DNA of 64,000 nt, taken from assembly GCA_016720775.1 (NCBI GenBank), contig JADKJX010000013.1, forward strand, positions 1 to 64,000, written 5' to 3'. Each line of letters starts with the position of its first letter. The first letter of the stretch is position 1. Under the pieces are notes generated by a model. That model worked only from the letters and a program-made list of their open reading frames with translations, ran no database searches and had not been told where the DNA came from. The stretch is from Chitinophagaceae bacterium. Lineage in GTDB: Bacteria > Bacteroidota > Bacteroidia > Chitinophagales > Chitinophagaceae. Below are positions 17,558 through 25,843 of the stretch, piece by piece. The position numbers and the translations under genes were made by a program.

Positions 17558-18934
17558 TTATAATTTTTCAAAAACCTTTTTTGCAAATGTTTCCAGCGAA
17601 GGGTCCCTGGCACCCATTAAAATTAAGACAGAATTGCCGGATAAATGAGGGCGTACTGTTTTTACAAATTGATCCCGGTCTTCCACAAAGAATGCATTTT
17701 TACCGAGCGCCTTTATATCGTTGATCAGGTCATTGGCTGAAATATCTTTAACGGCTGTTCCGCCTGCATAAAATATCTCACTCATCCATATTTCATCCTG
17801 CGGGCGCAATGCTTCTGAAATTTCTTTTACAAAATCGTTTCGTAAAAAACGGGTGGGGCCATAACCATGCGGCTGAAACCAGGCAACTACTTTTTCTGCA
17901 ACAGGCTGACAGGCCCTGATGGCAGAAGCACATTTTACCGGGTTGTGGGCATAATCATCGATCACCCAAACCCCGTTTTTATTCCCCAACACCTGGTTGC
18001 GGCGATAAATGCCCTCGTAGGTTTTTAAAACAGTTGCGCAGGTTTGCAGGTCAACACCGATCTGGTTGGCCACCGCTACGGCAGCGAGTGCATTTTCCAT
18101 ATTATAATGCCCAATAGTATTCATTGAGAATTGAACATTGAGAATTGAATATTGAATATTAAACCCCTCCTGCTTAAAGTTCTTTGCGATATATCCGGCA
18201 TCTGAATTTTCATCGGAAGAGAAATCATTCTTTATGTTTTGAGAAAGTTGTTTCGCCAATGCATTGGCTTGATTGACGATGAATTTTTTACTGTTGTTCT
18301 TAAATGTGGTGAAGATGCTCATCAGTTCATCGATCTCCTGGTGGTCTTTATCAACATTCAGCAACAACCCAATCTCCGAATGATATTGAACAATGCTGCC
18401 ATCGCTCTCATCCGCTTCTATCACCAGCCAGTCGCCTGCTCCTACTTTTGCATTGCCGATCTTTCCCTCTTTGATGATACTTACCAAACCGGCGCCGCTG
18501 ATGATGCTGGGCTGCAGGCCTGCATGATCAAGTATGTCAAAAAGCATGGCGCTGGTAGTGCTTTTGCCCGAGGTTCCGCCAACGGCAATTGTCTTTTTGC
18601 TTTCAGCAATTATTGCCAGCAGTTCGGATCGTTTGATGATGGGGATATTGAGTTGCTTTGCTTTCTGCACTTCAAACACGGTATCTTCTATGGCGGTGGA
18701 AACAACAACAAGGCCTGTTTCATTGGTAATGCCGTCGCCATTCTGAAGGAAACATTTTATTCCTTCCGCTTCCAGTTTTTCTTTTGTTTCGTTGAATTCA
18801 CCTTCTTTGAAGTAGCGGTCGCTGCCGCTAACATTTTTTCCAATGCCGGATAAATATTGTGCAATGGCGCTCATGCCCACACCTGCCACGCCAATGAAGA
18901 AAACATTTTTAAAATCATGGATACTGCTTGCCAT
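17558..18934 (-). CDS. Mur ligase family protein, MurC-like paralog
   Basis: 458 residues in three Mur-ligase domains. N-terminal UDP-binding Rossmann part: FFIGVAGVGMSAIAQYL (residues 12-28) and GSDRYF. Central ATPase: P-loop GGTSGKSTTSAM near 119-130, then EADESDGS. C-terminal: IDDYAHNPVKC and GYGPTRFLRNDF. Typical MurC has GTHGKT; here it is GTSGKS, so this is probably a paralog rather than the main UDP-MurNAc:L-Ala ligase, and its substrate is open (Mpl-type or other). A stretch of about 12 residues (QYSILNVQFSMN, around 18121-18160) is encoded by a TTCAATTCTCAATG-like simple repeat and looks like an in-frame insertion. Cytoplasmic. The downstream MFS gene ends 3 bases before its start. 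Confidence 0.8.
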   Translation of the reverse strand: MASSIHDFKNVFFIGVAGVGMSAIAQYLSGIGKNVSGSDRYFKEGEFNETKEKLEAEGIKCFLQNGDGITNETGLVVVSTAIEDTVFEVQKAKQLNIPIIKRSELLAIIAESKKTIAVGGTSGKSTTSAMLFDILDHAGLQPSIISGAGLVSIIKEGKIGNAKVGAGDWLVIEADESDGSIVQYHSEIGLLLNVDKDHQEIDELMSIFTTFKNNSKKFIVNQANALAKQLSQNIKNDFSSDENSDAGYIAKNFKQEGFNIQYSILNVQFSMNTIGHYNMENALAAVAVANQIGVDLQTCATVLKTYEGIYRRNQVLGNKNGVWVIDDYAHNPVKCASAIRACQPVAEKVVAWFQPHGYGPTRFLRNDFVKEISEALRPQDEIWMSEIFYAGGTAVKDISANDLINDIKALGKNAFFVEDRDQFVKTVRPHLSGNSVLILMGARDPSLETFAKKVFEKL

Positions 18935-18936
18935 AT

Positions 18937-20154
18937 TTAAAATACTTTTTTTGTGTGCAGGGTTTTGTAAGCGATCACAAAACTGGTGGCCATTAAAATT
19001 GCGGCCAGGAAGAATGGAGCGCCGGGCAAATAGACCGGTGCTTCGCTGTGCGTAAAATAAAAGAAAAGATTATTCATCACGAACGGGCCGATGATGGCAG
19101 CCAGGCTCATGGTACTGGTGATGGCACCTTGTAGTTCGCCCTGTGCATTGGGAGGAACCTTACCCGCCATTACAGATTGCAAAGCAGGTTGTGCAATACC
19201 GCCCAGGCAGTAAGGGACAAGGAATACGAACATCATCCAGCTTTGCGTCGCAAGTCCGAACAATAACATACCCACTGAATAAAAAGCCAATCCGTAATAA
19301 AGGCTTTTTTCGCTCCCGATCTTTGGATTGATGATACGGGTAAGTCCTGCCTGCACCAATGCCACCAACAAACCAACCACCGCCAGTGATATGCCCACCA
19401 TTTTTTTACTCCAGTTAAAGCGGTGGATGGTAAAATAATTCCAGTTGCTCATGATGGCATGTGCAGCAATGTATAATAAAAGTATGCTTACAATAAGCGC
19501 AGCAACGGAAGGATATTTAATAAGCTGCTGTAATGACCCTACCGGGTTTGCTCTTTTCCATTCAAACTTACGCCTGTTTTCTTTTTTCAATGATTCGGGT
19601 AATACAAAGAAACCATAGGCCCAGTTCAGCAGTGCTAATACAGCTGCTGCATAGAAGGGAGCTCTTTGTCCAAAGTCACTGATCACCCCACCCAGTAAAG
19701 GGCCGATGATAAATCCAAAGCCAAATGCAGCGCCAAGCATTCCAAAGTTCTTTGCCCTGTTTTCGACGCTGCTTATGTCGGCAATATATGCAGCAGCCGT
19801 AGTAAAGCTGGAGCCGGTGATGCCGGCAATGATCCTGCCGATGAATAACCATGCATAGGTTGGTGCCAGTGCCATAAAAATATAGTCAACCCCAAATCCA
19901 AATAAAGAACAAAGCAGTACGGTTCTGCGCCCGTATTTATCACTCAGGTTACCAAGTATGGGCGCAAATAAAAACTGGGTCAATGCATAGGCAACAGTAA
20001 GGTAACTTCCGTACTTGGCAGCGGTGCTTATATCCACGTGTTTCAGGCTGCTGATCAGTCCGGGCATTACCGGTATAATGATACCAAAGCCGATCACATC
20101 AATTAAAACGGTGATGAAGATAAAACCGACAGCAGCATTGCGTTGTGAAGCCAT
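18937..20154 (-). CDS. MFS transporter, TetA/TCR-like efflux subfamily
   Basis: 405 residues, about 12 membrane helices. The start MASQRNAAVGFIFITVLIDVIGFGI is typical of the TCR/TetA group (LIDVIGFGIIIPVMP). The loop 2-3 motif GNLSDKYGRRTVLL (about residues 68-81) is the MFS signature, and IAGITGSSFTTAAAYIADIS carries motif C-like residues on helix 5. Such proteins are proton-driven exporters; TetA itself exports tetracycline, but many Bacteroidota members have no proven drug. Inner membrane. It lies directly upstream of the MurC-like gene on the same strand with 2 bases between them, so they likely share a transcript. Confidence 0.85.
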   Translation of the reverse strand: MASQRNAAVGFIFITVLIDVIGFGIIIPVMPGLISSLKHVDISTAAKYGSYLTVAYALTQFLFAPILGNLSDKYGRRTVLLCSLFGFGVDYIFMALAPTYAWLFIGRIIAGITGSSFTTAAAYIADISSVENRAKNFGMLGAAFGFGFIIGPLLGGVISDFGQRAPFYAAAVLALLNWAYGFFVLPESLKKENRRKFEWKRANPVGSLQQLIKYPSVAALIVSILLLYIAAHAIMSNWNYFTIHRFNWSKKMVGISLAVVGLLVALVQAGLTRIINPKIGSEKSLYYGLAFYSVGMLLFGLATQSWMMFVFLVPYCLGGIAQPALQSVMAGKVPPNAQGELQGAITSTMSLAAIIGPFVMNNLFFYFTHSEAPVYLPGAPFFLAAILMATSFVIAYKTLHTKKVF

Positions 20155-20243
20155 ATAGTAGATCCGTTCTTTAAAATATTTTTGACCGCTTTAAAAGAAA
20201 ATCCTGTTTGCTAATGTAAAGGTAAATTTTAAGTTAGCCGCAT

Positions 20244-20268
20244 AAAAAAAGGCTCATTACTGAGCCTC
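20244..20268 (-). terminator. Rho-independent terminator of the RRM gene
   Basis: Minus strand AGGCTCA-GTAA-TGAGCCT followed by seven T. Confidence 0.8.
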
Positions 20269-20292
20269 TATTGAAAGTTAGTTAATTACTAA

Positions 20293-20610
20293 TTACCATC
20301 TTCCACCACCGCCGCTGCGGTTGTTAGAATAACCGCCACGGTTTCCACCGCCGCCGCCAGTTCTTTCTTCTCTTTCTTTAGCAACAGAAACTGACATTGC
20401 TCTTCCTTCAACTTCTTTGTTGTTAAGGCCAAGCATTGCGTCTTTTCCTTCATCATCAGAAGGCATTTCCACAAAACCAAAACCACGTGAGCGACCGGTT
20501 TCCCTGTCGGTGATTACCTTGGCAGATGAAACCTGTCCGAAGGTTGAAAAAAGTTCGTTCAATTCAGCATCGCTGGTATTGAAACTCAAATTTGAAACGT
20601 AAATGTTCAT
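20293..20610 (-). CDS. RRM-domain RNA-binding protein with Gly/Arg-rich tail
   Basis: 105 residues. One RNA-recognition motif: RNP2 is IYVSNL (residues 3-8) and RNP1 is RGFGFVEM (42-49), both with the aromatic residues that stack on RNA bases. After residue 86 comes a short Gly/Arg/Asn tail (TGGGGGNRGGY...RSGGGGRW). This architecture is the common bacterial RRM-RGG protein of Bacteroidota and cyanobacteria, often cold-induced, thought to act as an RNA chaperone. It has its own terminator and a long AT-rich leader (about 20611-20760), which would suit post-transcriptional control, but I see no defined structure there. Confidence 0.92.
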   Translation of the reverse strand: MNIYVSNLSFNTSDAELNELFSTFGQVSSAKVITDRETGRSRGFGFVEMPSDDEGKDAMLGLNNKEVEGRAMSVSVAKEREERTGGGGGNRGGYSNNRSGGGGRW

Positions 20611-20988
20611 AAAATAAATTAAAATAAAATAAATAAAATACCTGTGCAGTAAATAAGAAAGCAGACTTTAAAGACGAGAGAACCGTTACGTAGAGAAAGT
20701 TGTAAAAATTGAATCTATCTTGACTGTGTGCTCACAGCATTAATGTACGATGTAAAGCTATGCTTTATTATTAAGAGTAACTAATCTATTCTTAAAGAGA
20801 TATAGGTTGGTTTGGAGATTTGCCTGGATGCTGGATACCGGAGAATGCCTGACAATACAGGACAGGGGCCTGATTACACACTTTCCTAAAGGGTGTTTTA
20901 AGCAGGAACGGGCAAAAAAATGCCTTCATCACAAGCTATTCTGATGACACATGAAAAGGGTACTTGTGATGAAGGAATATGTTTATAC
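20611..20988. other. Intergenic region holding a long leader and a terminator
   Basis: The part next to 20610 is A-rich, with short ATAAAATAA repeats, and is probably the 5' leader of the RRM gene. The part next to 20989 contains the terminator of that gene (20914-20975). Nothing else is recognised. Confidence 0.4.
20914..20975 (-). terminator. Terminator of the 139-residue membrane protein gene
   Basis: Minus strand: CCTTCATCACAAG pairs with CTTGTGATGAAGG (13 bp), a long internal loop, then CATTTTTTT. Confidence 0.75.
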
Positions 20989-21408
20989 TCAGGCAGCCTT
21001 CTTGCCCATGCCCATGACCATTGCGGTAATGGCACCAACAACCGCTGTCATTACGGTGGCAGCAGCTACATCGGCAGCCATGGCTGTCTTGCTTAAGGTT
21101 GTTGTAGTTGAATAGATCATGCAGTCATAACCAACAGACATCAGTAATCCAAGTACCCCTCCTGTGATGAATCCGCCAGCCATAGAACTAACATTGCTTT
21201 TCACGAAGACATAAGCCAGCAGGAACCCCATTGCCAGGTTTCCAATGGCGAGGTAAAGAAAATCCGGTTCAGTCTTCATTATGTTACCGGCAGCCCCGGT
21301 ATGGTTGTTCATGAAATTCGTCAAAAGCATACCATAAATTAACCAACCTAAAAGAAAGTAGAGGATACCGGCTACGATACCCCCCATGAACAATTTTTTA
21401 AGGTCCAT
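20989..21408 (-). CDS. Small four-helix membrane protein, unknown
   Basis: 139 residues with about four hydrophobic helices (GGIVAGILYFLLGWLIYGML at residues 9-28, then FLYLAIGNLAMGFLLAYVFV, GGFITGGVLGLLMSVGYD and AATVMTAVVGAITAMVMGMG). No signal peptide beyond the first helix and no catalytic motif. The C-terminus is positively charged (KKAA), which suits a cytoplasmic end. It has its own terminator, so it is likely a single-gene unit. The family is not recognised; small Gly-rich helices like these occur in many DUF1761-like proteins, but I would not assign it. Confidence 0.75.
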   Translation of the reverse strand: MDLKKLFMGGIVAGILYFLLGWLIYGMLLTNFMNNHTGAAGNIMKTEPDFLYLAIGNLAMGFLLAYVFVKSNVSSMAGGFITGGVLGLLMSVGYDCMIYSTTTTLSKTAMAADVAAATVMTAVVGAITAMVMGMGKKAA

Positions 21409-21544
21409 AAGTGTTTAGTTTTTGATGAGTAATTAATACCTCAACCAAAATACTGCTTAGTTTACCAAAATGCAAGTGGGCAGGCAAATAGCTTTCCACA
21501 GTAAGGAGTATGAATGTTAGCAACTGGCCTGACTAACGGCAGGG

Positions 21545-21787
21545 TTATTTTTTTGAGAAGGACTTGTCAACCTGGCGGCCGAAAAAATACCCTCCTGCTG
21601 CACCTGCAACAGCGCCCAATACCAACCATAGCGGATCTGACCCTGCAGCAAAAAATGCGATCCCTGCTCCCACAAGCGTAAAGAAAATGATTCCTGCCGG
21701 AACAGCACTTTTATTTTTGGCCGACTTTTCGGCATTGGCAGGTGGATGAAAGTCGTGGTGATGTTTTCTTTTCTTTGACTGTGGCAT
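21545..21787 (-). CDS. Small two-helix membrane protein, unknown
   Basis: 80 residues. N-terminus is rich in Lys and His (KKRKHHHDFH), then two hydrophobic helices (PAGIIFFTLVGAGIAFFAAG and LWLVLGAVAGAAGGYFFGRQ). The second has a Gly-zipper-like AGAAGGYFFG. The overlapping frame at 21517-21735 is a shadow. The His cluster could bind metal, but that is only an inference. Its 5' end at 21787 is 43 bases from the stop of the next gene, so co-transcription is possible. Confidence 0.65.
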   Translation of the reverse strand: MPQSKKRKHHHDFHPPANAEKSAKNKSAVPAGIIFFTLVGAGIAFFAAGSDPLWLVLGAVAGAAGGYFFGRQVDKSFSKK

Positions 21788-21830
21788 GTTTTTTATTTTG
21801 AAAGTACGAAAATTCTGAGATCTTCATTTT

Positions 21831-22307
21831 TTACTTGAGTGTATCAAGCTCACGAACATAATCATATTGCAGGTCTTCGTGCATGCCGGCAATGCTTTTG
21901 GATATTTTTTTAAGCTGGTTGAGATAGATGTTATTTATGACCGGGTTCGTTTCAAAAGGGATACCCGAGGCTTTTAAGGTAACGCAAAAGAAAAGCAGCA
22001 GCCGCACCTCTGTTTCTGCAGCACCACTGAACCTGGTTATTTTGCCCGTGTACCGGAGAATTTTACGAAGGGTTTTCTTTACAAAATACAGGTTGCTGGT
22101 ATTCATCTCTTCAAACTGCCGGGTTATTTCCTGCTTTGCACTTTCGATATAGGCATCTTCATCAAACGCTTCAAACAACAGGTAAGTAAGCAGTTCTTTA
22201 TTCTCTTTTTTAAATTTTGCGAGGCGAACACATAGTTCTGCTAACTCCGTGGCAGGTATGTTATTCAGTTCTGATTTCAATTCGGCAATGGTCGCTGTTT
22301 TCATCAT
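21831..22307 (-). CDS. Uncharacterised helical protein, probably cytoplasmic
   Basis: 158 residues, no signal peptide or membrane segment. Rich in charged helices: ATIAELKSELNNIPATELAELCVRL, then KENKELLTYLLFEAFDEDAYIES, and a C-terminal NQLKKISKSIAGMHEDLQYDYV. It reads like a helical-repeat or armadillo-like small protein. The family is not recognised. A second Met at the start (MM) leaves the start uncertain by one codon. It sits upstream of the 80-residue membrane protein on the same strand. Confidence 0.7.
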   Translation of the reverse strand: MMKTATIAELKSELNNIPATELAELCVRLAKFKKENKELLTYLLFEAFDEDAYIESAKQEITRQFEEMNTSNLYFVKKTLRKILRYTGKITRFSGAAETEVRLLLFFCVTLKASGIPFETNPVINNIYLNQLKKISKSIAGMHEDLQYDYVRELDTLK

Positions 22308-22384
22308 GCAAAATTAGGCAGATTTGAAACAGGAAAGGAGTAACTCATTTACAAGAACCGAAAGGCGGGATATAGTGAAAAGAA

Positions 22385-22410
22385 AAAAACCTTCAGTACT
22401 GAAGGTTTTT
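22385..22410. terminator. Bidirectional terminator
   Basis: AAAAACCTTCAGTACTGAAGGTTTTT, a 26-base perfect palindrome with A and T runs at its ends. It probably ends the minus-strand gene 22583-23521. Confidence 0.75.
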
Positions 22411-22582
22411 CATAGTGCATTCTCTTGCTTGAACAAGCTTTGTTTTCATAGGTATCAGGATAATAAACGGGGCAAATCCTTATAACACAAAAGTGCAACA
22501 AACCGGGAAAAGCAATTGTAGCCCAACTGTATTTTTTATGTAGTGCATATTCTACATAAAGCCGTCCGCTGAAAAACTTTGA

Positions 22583-23521
22583 CTAAGAAAGTGTTTTGAA
22601 AACCTTGCCGATCATGATACCATTGTAGTAAACCTGCATGGTATAGTTGCCTTTCTGGCAATTATCGGCCTTTAAAGAAAAGAGAAGACGTTTCTGTTCG
22701 CCTTTTGTGTAGTTGAAATTGACCTTGTAAGAATATATCTTTTTACCATCGGGGGTATTGAATGAACCGGAGTCCCATTCGGAGTTCTTTAAGACACGGC
22801 CATCGGGCTGCAGCACCACTACCATCATCTCAACATTGCTCAACTGGCTGATATTATTGGTTACGGTAAATGTACCAACCAGTTTATTGGCCTGGTCGGC
22901 AAGCGTGGTTTCTGTTTCAGCATCATTATTCACCTGTATTGCAGAAAGTTTCAGATCAGATGCATTAAACACCGCAAAAACAGGATTGCCCTTTTCGTAG
23001 CCGGCATTGGGATCGGCAACTGGGGCAACAGGTTGTTTTGGATTTTTCTCCGGTTTATTCAGTTGCTCTAAAACAGTTCCCAGTGAATTATTCTCATTCT
23101 CCACCAGTTTATTCTTATCCTTCAGGTCTTCTGCTTTATTCTGCAACTCTCCCAGTTTTTGTTTTGCCACAGTAAAATCCTTTCCCGCATTCCGGTTAGC
23201 AAGAAGGGCTTTTATCTCATTGCTCAGCCTGAAGAATTCACTGAGTTTTATTTCCAGTTGTGTTTTCAGCGAATCGGAATTGATAAGGGAAGAATCAAGC
23301 CGGGAATCCAGCTGGCTTATTGTTTCGTTATACACATTTTGCAGGGAATCCCGGATGCGGTTTGCAATCGCAACAGAATCGGTGAGAACGATCTTTGCAT
23401 TTACCTTGTATTCATCTTTATTGGTATAATACCGGTAACCCCAGGTCCAGATAAGTACAAAAGATACCAGAACCAATAACAGCGACACCAACAACAACAA
23501 CAGTGATTTTGCATCTTTCAT
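22583..23521 (-). CDS. Membrane-anchored coiled-coil protein, unknown
   Basis: 312 residues. N-terminal transmembrane helix SLLLLLVSLLLVLVSFVLIW (residues 5-24), then a long coiled coil (about 45-160; heptad-like SLKTQLEIKLSEFFRLSNEIKAL and KLGELQNKAEDLKDKNKLVEN), a Pro-rich linker (PEKNPKQPVAPVADP) and a C-terminal beta-rich domain (VFAVFNASDLKLSAIQV to YNGIMIGKVFKTLS) with strands in the region YTMQVYYNG. Its topology puts the coiled coil and C-terminal domain outside the inner membrane. The gene begins 52 bases after the stop of the secreted Ppx/GppA-like gene on the same strand, so they are likely expressed together and may interact. No family is recognised. Confidence 0.75.
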   Translation of the reverse strand: MKDAKSLLLLLVSLLLVLVSFVLIWTWGYRYYTNKDEYKVNAKIVLTDSVAIANRIRDSLQNVYNETISQLDSRLDSSLINSDSLKTQLEIKLSEFFRLSNEIKALLANRNAGKDFTVAKQKLGELQNKAEDLKDKNKLVENENNSLGTVLEQLNKPEKNPKQPVAPVADPNAGYEKGNPVFAVFNASDLKLSAIQVNNDAETETTLADQANKLVGTFTVTNNISQLSNVEMMVVVLQPDGRVLKNSEWDSGSFNTPDGKKIYSYKVNFNYTKGEQKRLLFSLKADNCQKGNYTMQVYYNGIMIGKVFKTLS

Positions 23522-23573
23522 TGGCTCAAAAAATAAAATTCATCCGCGTTTTAAGGGTGAATCAAGAAGAAAA

Positions 23574-24722
23574 CTATTTGGAAGTATTCTGATTTACGTA
23601 TGCTGATATCCAGCCAACAGATCCGTTCTTAACCAGGTAAAAATTCTTTCGTTCGTTGATGCTCTGGAACTGGCGCATGATCTTAAGCAACAGCCCCGTT
23701 CCCGCCAACAGCGAACGCTGGTCAAATACCTGGTTAACCCGTTTCACTTCCTTATTGATCGCATCCATATTCAGGCTCTTATCGCCCATGGCTTTTATCA
23801 GGTAGTAATCTGTCAACGTGTTATAATTCTTAAGCAGTTTTTCATTGAAAGCAGCAACTTCTTCATACGTTACCGGCACAACTGAGTTCTCGATCAGTTC
23901 GGGATATATGAGTGTGGCCAGCGACCAGGCAATACCGCCGCTGAAAGCAACATTATCGCTCATAGGAAATGAGCCACTTTCATTTATTGCATAAATTATT
24001 TCAGAGTTTTCTGCGTTCGACAATACCCTTGTCAGTTGCTTGTTGTAATTATCCAGCCCATTATCTGCCTCCAGTTTTTTTTCTGCTGCATTGGCCACAC
24101 TTTTTGTACCCCAGCTCAACTGGAATAATTTGAAATCGTTTGTATTTCCTCCCGGAAAGTATCCACCTTTTGTATTTCCACTTCCGATATCAATAAGAAA
24201 AGTATTGTAACGCCTTGAATCGGGTACAATGCCTAGGTGCGACAGGCGTGCTTCTTCCCTCACGTCAATCACTGTCACCTTACGCTCAGGTTCATTAAAG
24301 TTAAACTTGAATGCATTTATCAACTGATCAACCCAATTCAATTTATTCTCCTTTTCGGCCTGTATGTTTACCCCGCTGCTGATGGCGGTGAAAATATTAC
24401 TGGTAGGAATTCGGTAATCTTTTACAGCCATGTCGTACAAACTGTTCAGGGCTCCTACCGTAGCCTGGTAAGAGGACTGGGTGAAGGAGATAAAATCAGT
24501 ATTGATCGTGGTGTCTTTAAGAATATGAAATGTTCCGCTTTGCCGGGCATTTTTATCAATTTCAAGCAGGCTCATTTTTACCCCTTTTGAGCCTACCTCG
24601 ATCCCTGCAAAAACAGTGGAACTTTCATACTTGGCAACATAGGTATTTTGAGCAGGGGCGAAAAAGAAGCTAAAAAGTATCAACGATGCAGTAAGGGAAA
24701 TGCACCTGAAGGTATTATTCAT
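23574..24722 (-). CDS. Exported Ppx/GppA-like (ASKHA-fold) protein
   Basis: 382 residues with a signal peptide (MNNTFRCISLTASLILFSFF...APAQ). Mature part shows the exopolyphosphatase/GppA pattern: phosphate-1 loop FAGIEVGSKGVKMSLLEI (residues 38-55), an REEARLSHLG segment (155-164) that matches the conserved EEARL motif carrying the catalytic Glu in Ppx/GppA, and phosphate-2 loop LIDIGSGNTKGGYF (176-189). Family members cleave polyphosphate or pppGpp in the cytoplasm, so an exported one is unusual, since nucleotides are scarce in the periplasm. It may have lost activity and act as a sensor or scaffold, or cut polyphosphate outside. Next gene is a membrane coiled-coil protein. Function is inferred only from fold motifs. 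Confidence 0.7.
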   Translation of the reverse strand: MNNTFRCISLTASLILFSFFFAPAQNTYVAKYESSTVFAGIEVGSKGVKMSLLEIDKNARQSGTFHILKDTTINTDFISFTQSSYQATVGALNSLYDMAVKDYRIPTSNIFTAISSGVNIQAEKENKLNWVDQLINAFKFNFNEPERKVTVIDVREEARLSHLGIVPDSRRYNTFLIDIGSGNTKGGYFPGGNTNDFKLFQLSWGTKSVANAAEKKLEADNGLDNYNKQLTRVLSNAENSEIIYAINESGSFPMSDNVAFSGGIAWSLATLIYPELIENSVVPVTYEEVAAFNEKLLKNYNTLTDYYLIKAMGDKSLNMDAINKEVKRVNQVFDQRSLLAGTGLLLKIMRQFQSINERKNFYLVKNGSVGWISAYVNQNTSK

Positions 24723-25079
24723 GACTGGTTAGTAATATTTTTTTAAAATTACTAAAAAACATATCGGCTGATTATGTAATTGATTCATTGTGAAAAAAAT
24801 GTGACAAAAAAAGGCCGGTTTTGGAAAATAAAAAGGCCGGTAAAAGAAGGGCAAGCCGTTACCGGGGAAGCGCTTTTTTACAGGAAAAACGGCTTAAAAT
24901 GGTACAAAGTCAGCAGGCAATTTTTTCGAAAAATGCTTGCACAGGCAGGATTTTGTTATTATCTTGCACCCGATCCGACACCTCTGACCAACTCTCCCCC
25001 AGGATTTAACTTTTTACTACGCAATCCTGTATTTTACGAAAGCCTTCAATTAAATTTTTTAATCTTTTAATCGTAGGTT
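24723..25079. other. Divergent intergenic region with a promoter for the small ORF
   Basis: Separates the Ppx-like gene (minus) from a 34-residue ORF (plus). An ORF of 96 residues across 24780-25070 lacks coding character. A plausible promoter is at 24937-24966. Two GGCCGGT words at about 24812 and 24834 are the only other repeat. Confidence 0.4.
24937..24966 (+). promoter_or_regulatory. Probable promoter of the 34-residue ORF
   Basis: TTGCACAGGC upstream and TATCTTGCA about 23 bases later, close to the Bacteroidota -33 (TTG) and -7 (TAnnTTTG) boxes. It leaves a leader of about 105 bases before the ATG at 25080. Confidence 0.4.
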
Positions 25080-25184
25080 ATGAAAAAGTTCTATTCACCT
25101 GTACTCACAGATGCACTTACTGCTGTTGGAATCATTGCCGGCTACTATGCGATCATGGCTTTGATCGCTTACATCGCCTGGTAA
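25080..25184 (+). CDS. 34-residue single-pass membrane peptide, unknown
   Basis: ATG AAA AAG start and TAA stop at 25182-25184. The product has a short charged N-terminus (MKKFYSPVLTDALT), then one hydrophobic segment (AVGIIAGYYAIMALIAYIAW) that would span a membrane. It has a plausible promoter 110 bases upstream and a strong terminator 25 bases downstream, both of which say it is a unit of its own. Too short for standard gene finders. No family is recognised; a transmembrane regulator peptide or toxin-like peptide are equally open. Confidence 0.55.
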   Translation: MKKFYSPVLTDALTAVGIIAGYYAIMALIAYIAW

Positions 25185-25208
25185 AACAAACCATCGGAAG
25201 AAAAAATT

Positions 25209-25247
25209 AATTCCTCATACAGACCCCTTGTTTGTATGAGGAATTTT
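25209..25247 (+). terminator. Terminator of the 34-residue ORF
   Basis: AATTCCTCATACA pairs with TGTATGAGGAATT (13 bp) around an 11-base loop, followed by TT and T-rich sequence. The palindrome can also serve the opposite strand. Confidence 0.8.
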
Positions 25248-25277
25248 GTTGCCTTACCCGGCCGGGATAATATAAAA

Positions 25278-25724
25278 TCAGCTGAGAATTATCTTTTCTA
25301 TCACATCGCCTCCCCGGATTTCATCCACCACATCCAGCCCTTCAATAACCTTTCCAAAACAGGTATGAACGCCGTCGAGGTGTTTGGTATTTGACCGGTT
25401 GTGGCAGATAAAGAACTGAGATCCCCCAGTATCCTTTCCCCGGTGTGCCATTGACAGTACACCCCGGTCGTGGATCTGTTTTTTGCCAGTCGTTTCACAC
25501 TTAATGGTATAGCCCGGGCCACCTGAACCGGTACCCGTAGGGCAGCCTCCCTGCACCATAAAACCAGGGATCACGCGGTGGAATGTGAGGCCATTGTAAA
25601 AGCCTTCGCCGATCAGTTTCTTAAAATTAGCAACGGCTATAGGGGCATCATCGTCATATAATTCAAACTTCATCATGCCTTTATTGGTATGAATTTCACC
25701 CTGGGTTAATTTTACTTCACTCAT
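25278..25724 (-). CDS. Peptidyl-prolyl cis-trans isomerase, cyclophilin type
   Basis: 148 residues, the single-domain cytoplasmic size, with no signal peptide. Conserved active-site run FHRVIPGFMVQGGCP (about residues 48-62), where Arg is catalytic, then GSGGPGYTIKCE, MAHRGKDTGGSQFFI (about 93-107) and LDGVHTCFGKVIEG, all cyclophilin marks. It speeds proline isomerisation during protein folding. The gene ends after the terminator region of the small ORF on the other strand. It is a single-gene unit: its upstream neighbour is divergent. Confidence 0.95.
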   Translation of the reverse strand: MSEVKLTQGEIHTNKGMMKFELYDDDAPIAVANFKKLIGEGFYNGLTFHRVIPGFMVQGGCPTGTGSGGPGYTIKCETTGKKQIHDRGVLSMAHRGKDTGGSQFFICHNRSNTKHLDGVHTCFGKVIEGLDVVDEIRGGDVIEKIILS

Positions 25725-25843
25725 TTGTATAGATTTTTGCGAAAATAGGACTTAGAACCGATTATAATGACGGCAATTGTTTGCCCGGAAAGTTTAATTT
25801 TAAATTCGTTTCTCCCGGGAATAAAAAACAGATACTGCATCGC

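Noticed and set aside
18239..18853. 204-residue plus-strand ORF
   Set aside because: Lies wholly antisense to the MurC-like gene, whose Mur ligase motifs are clear; the antisense product has no coding character.
24780..25070. 96-residue plus-strand ORF
   Set aside because: No family, odd composition, contains a good promoter for the small ORF; judged non-coding.
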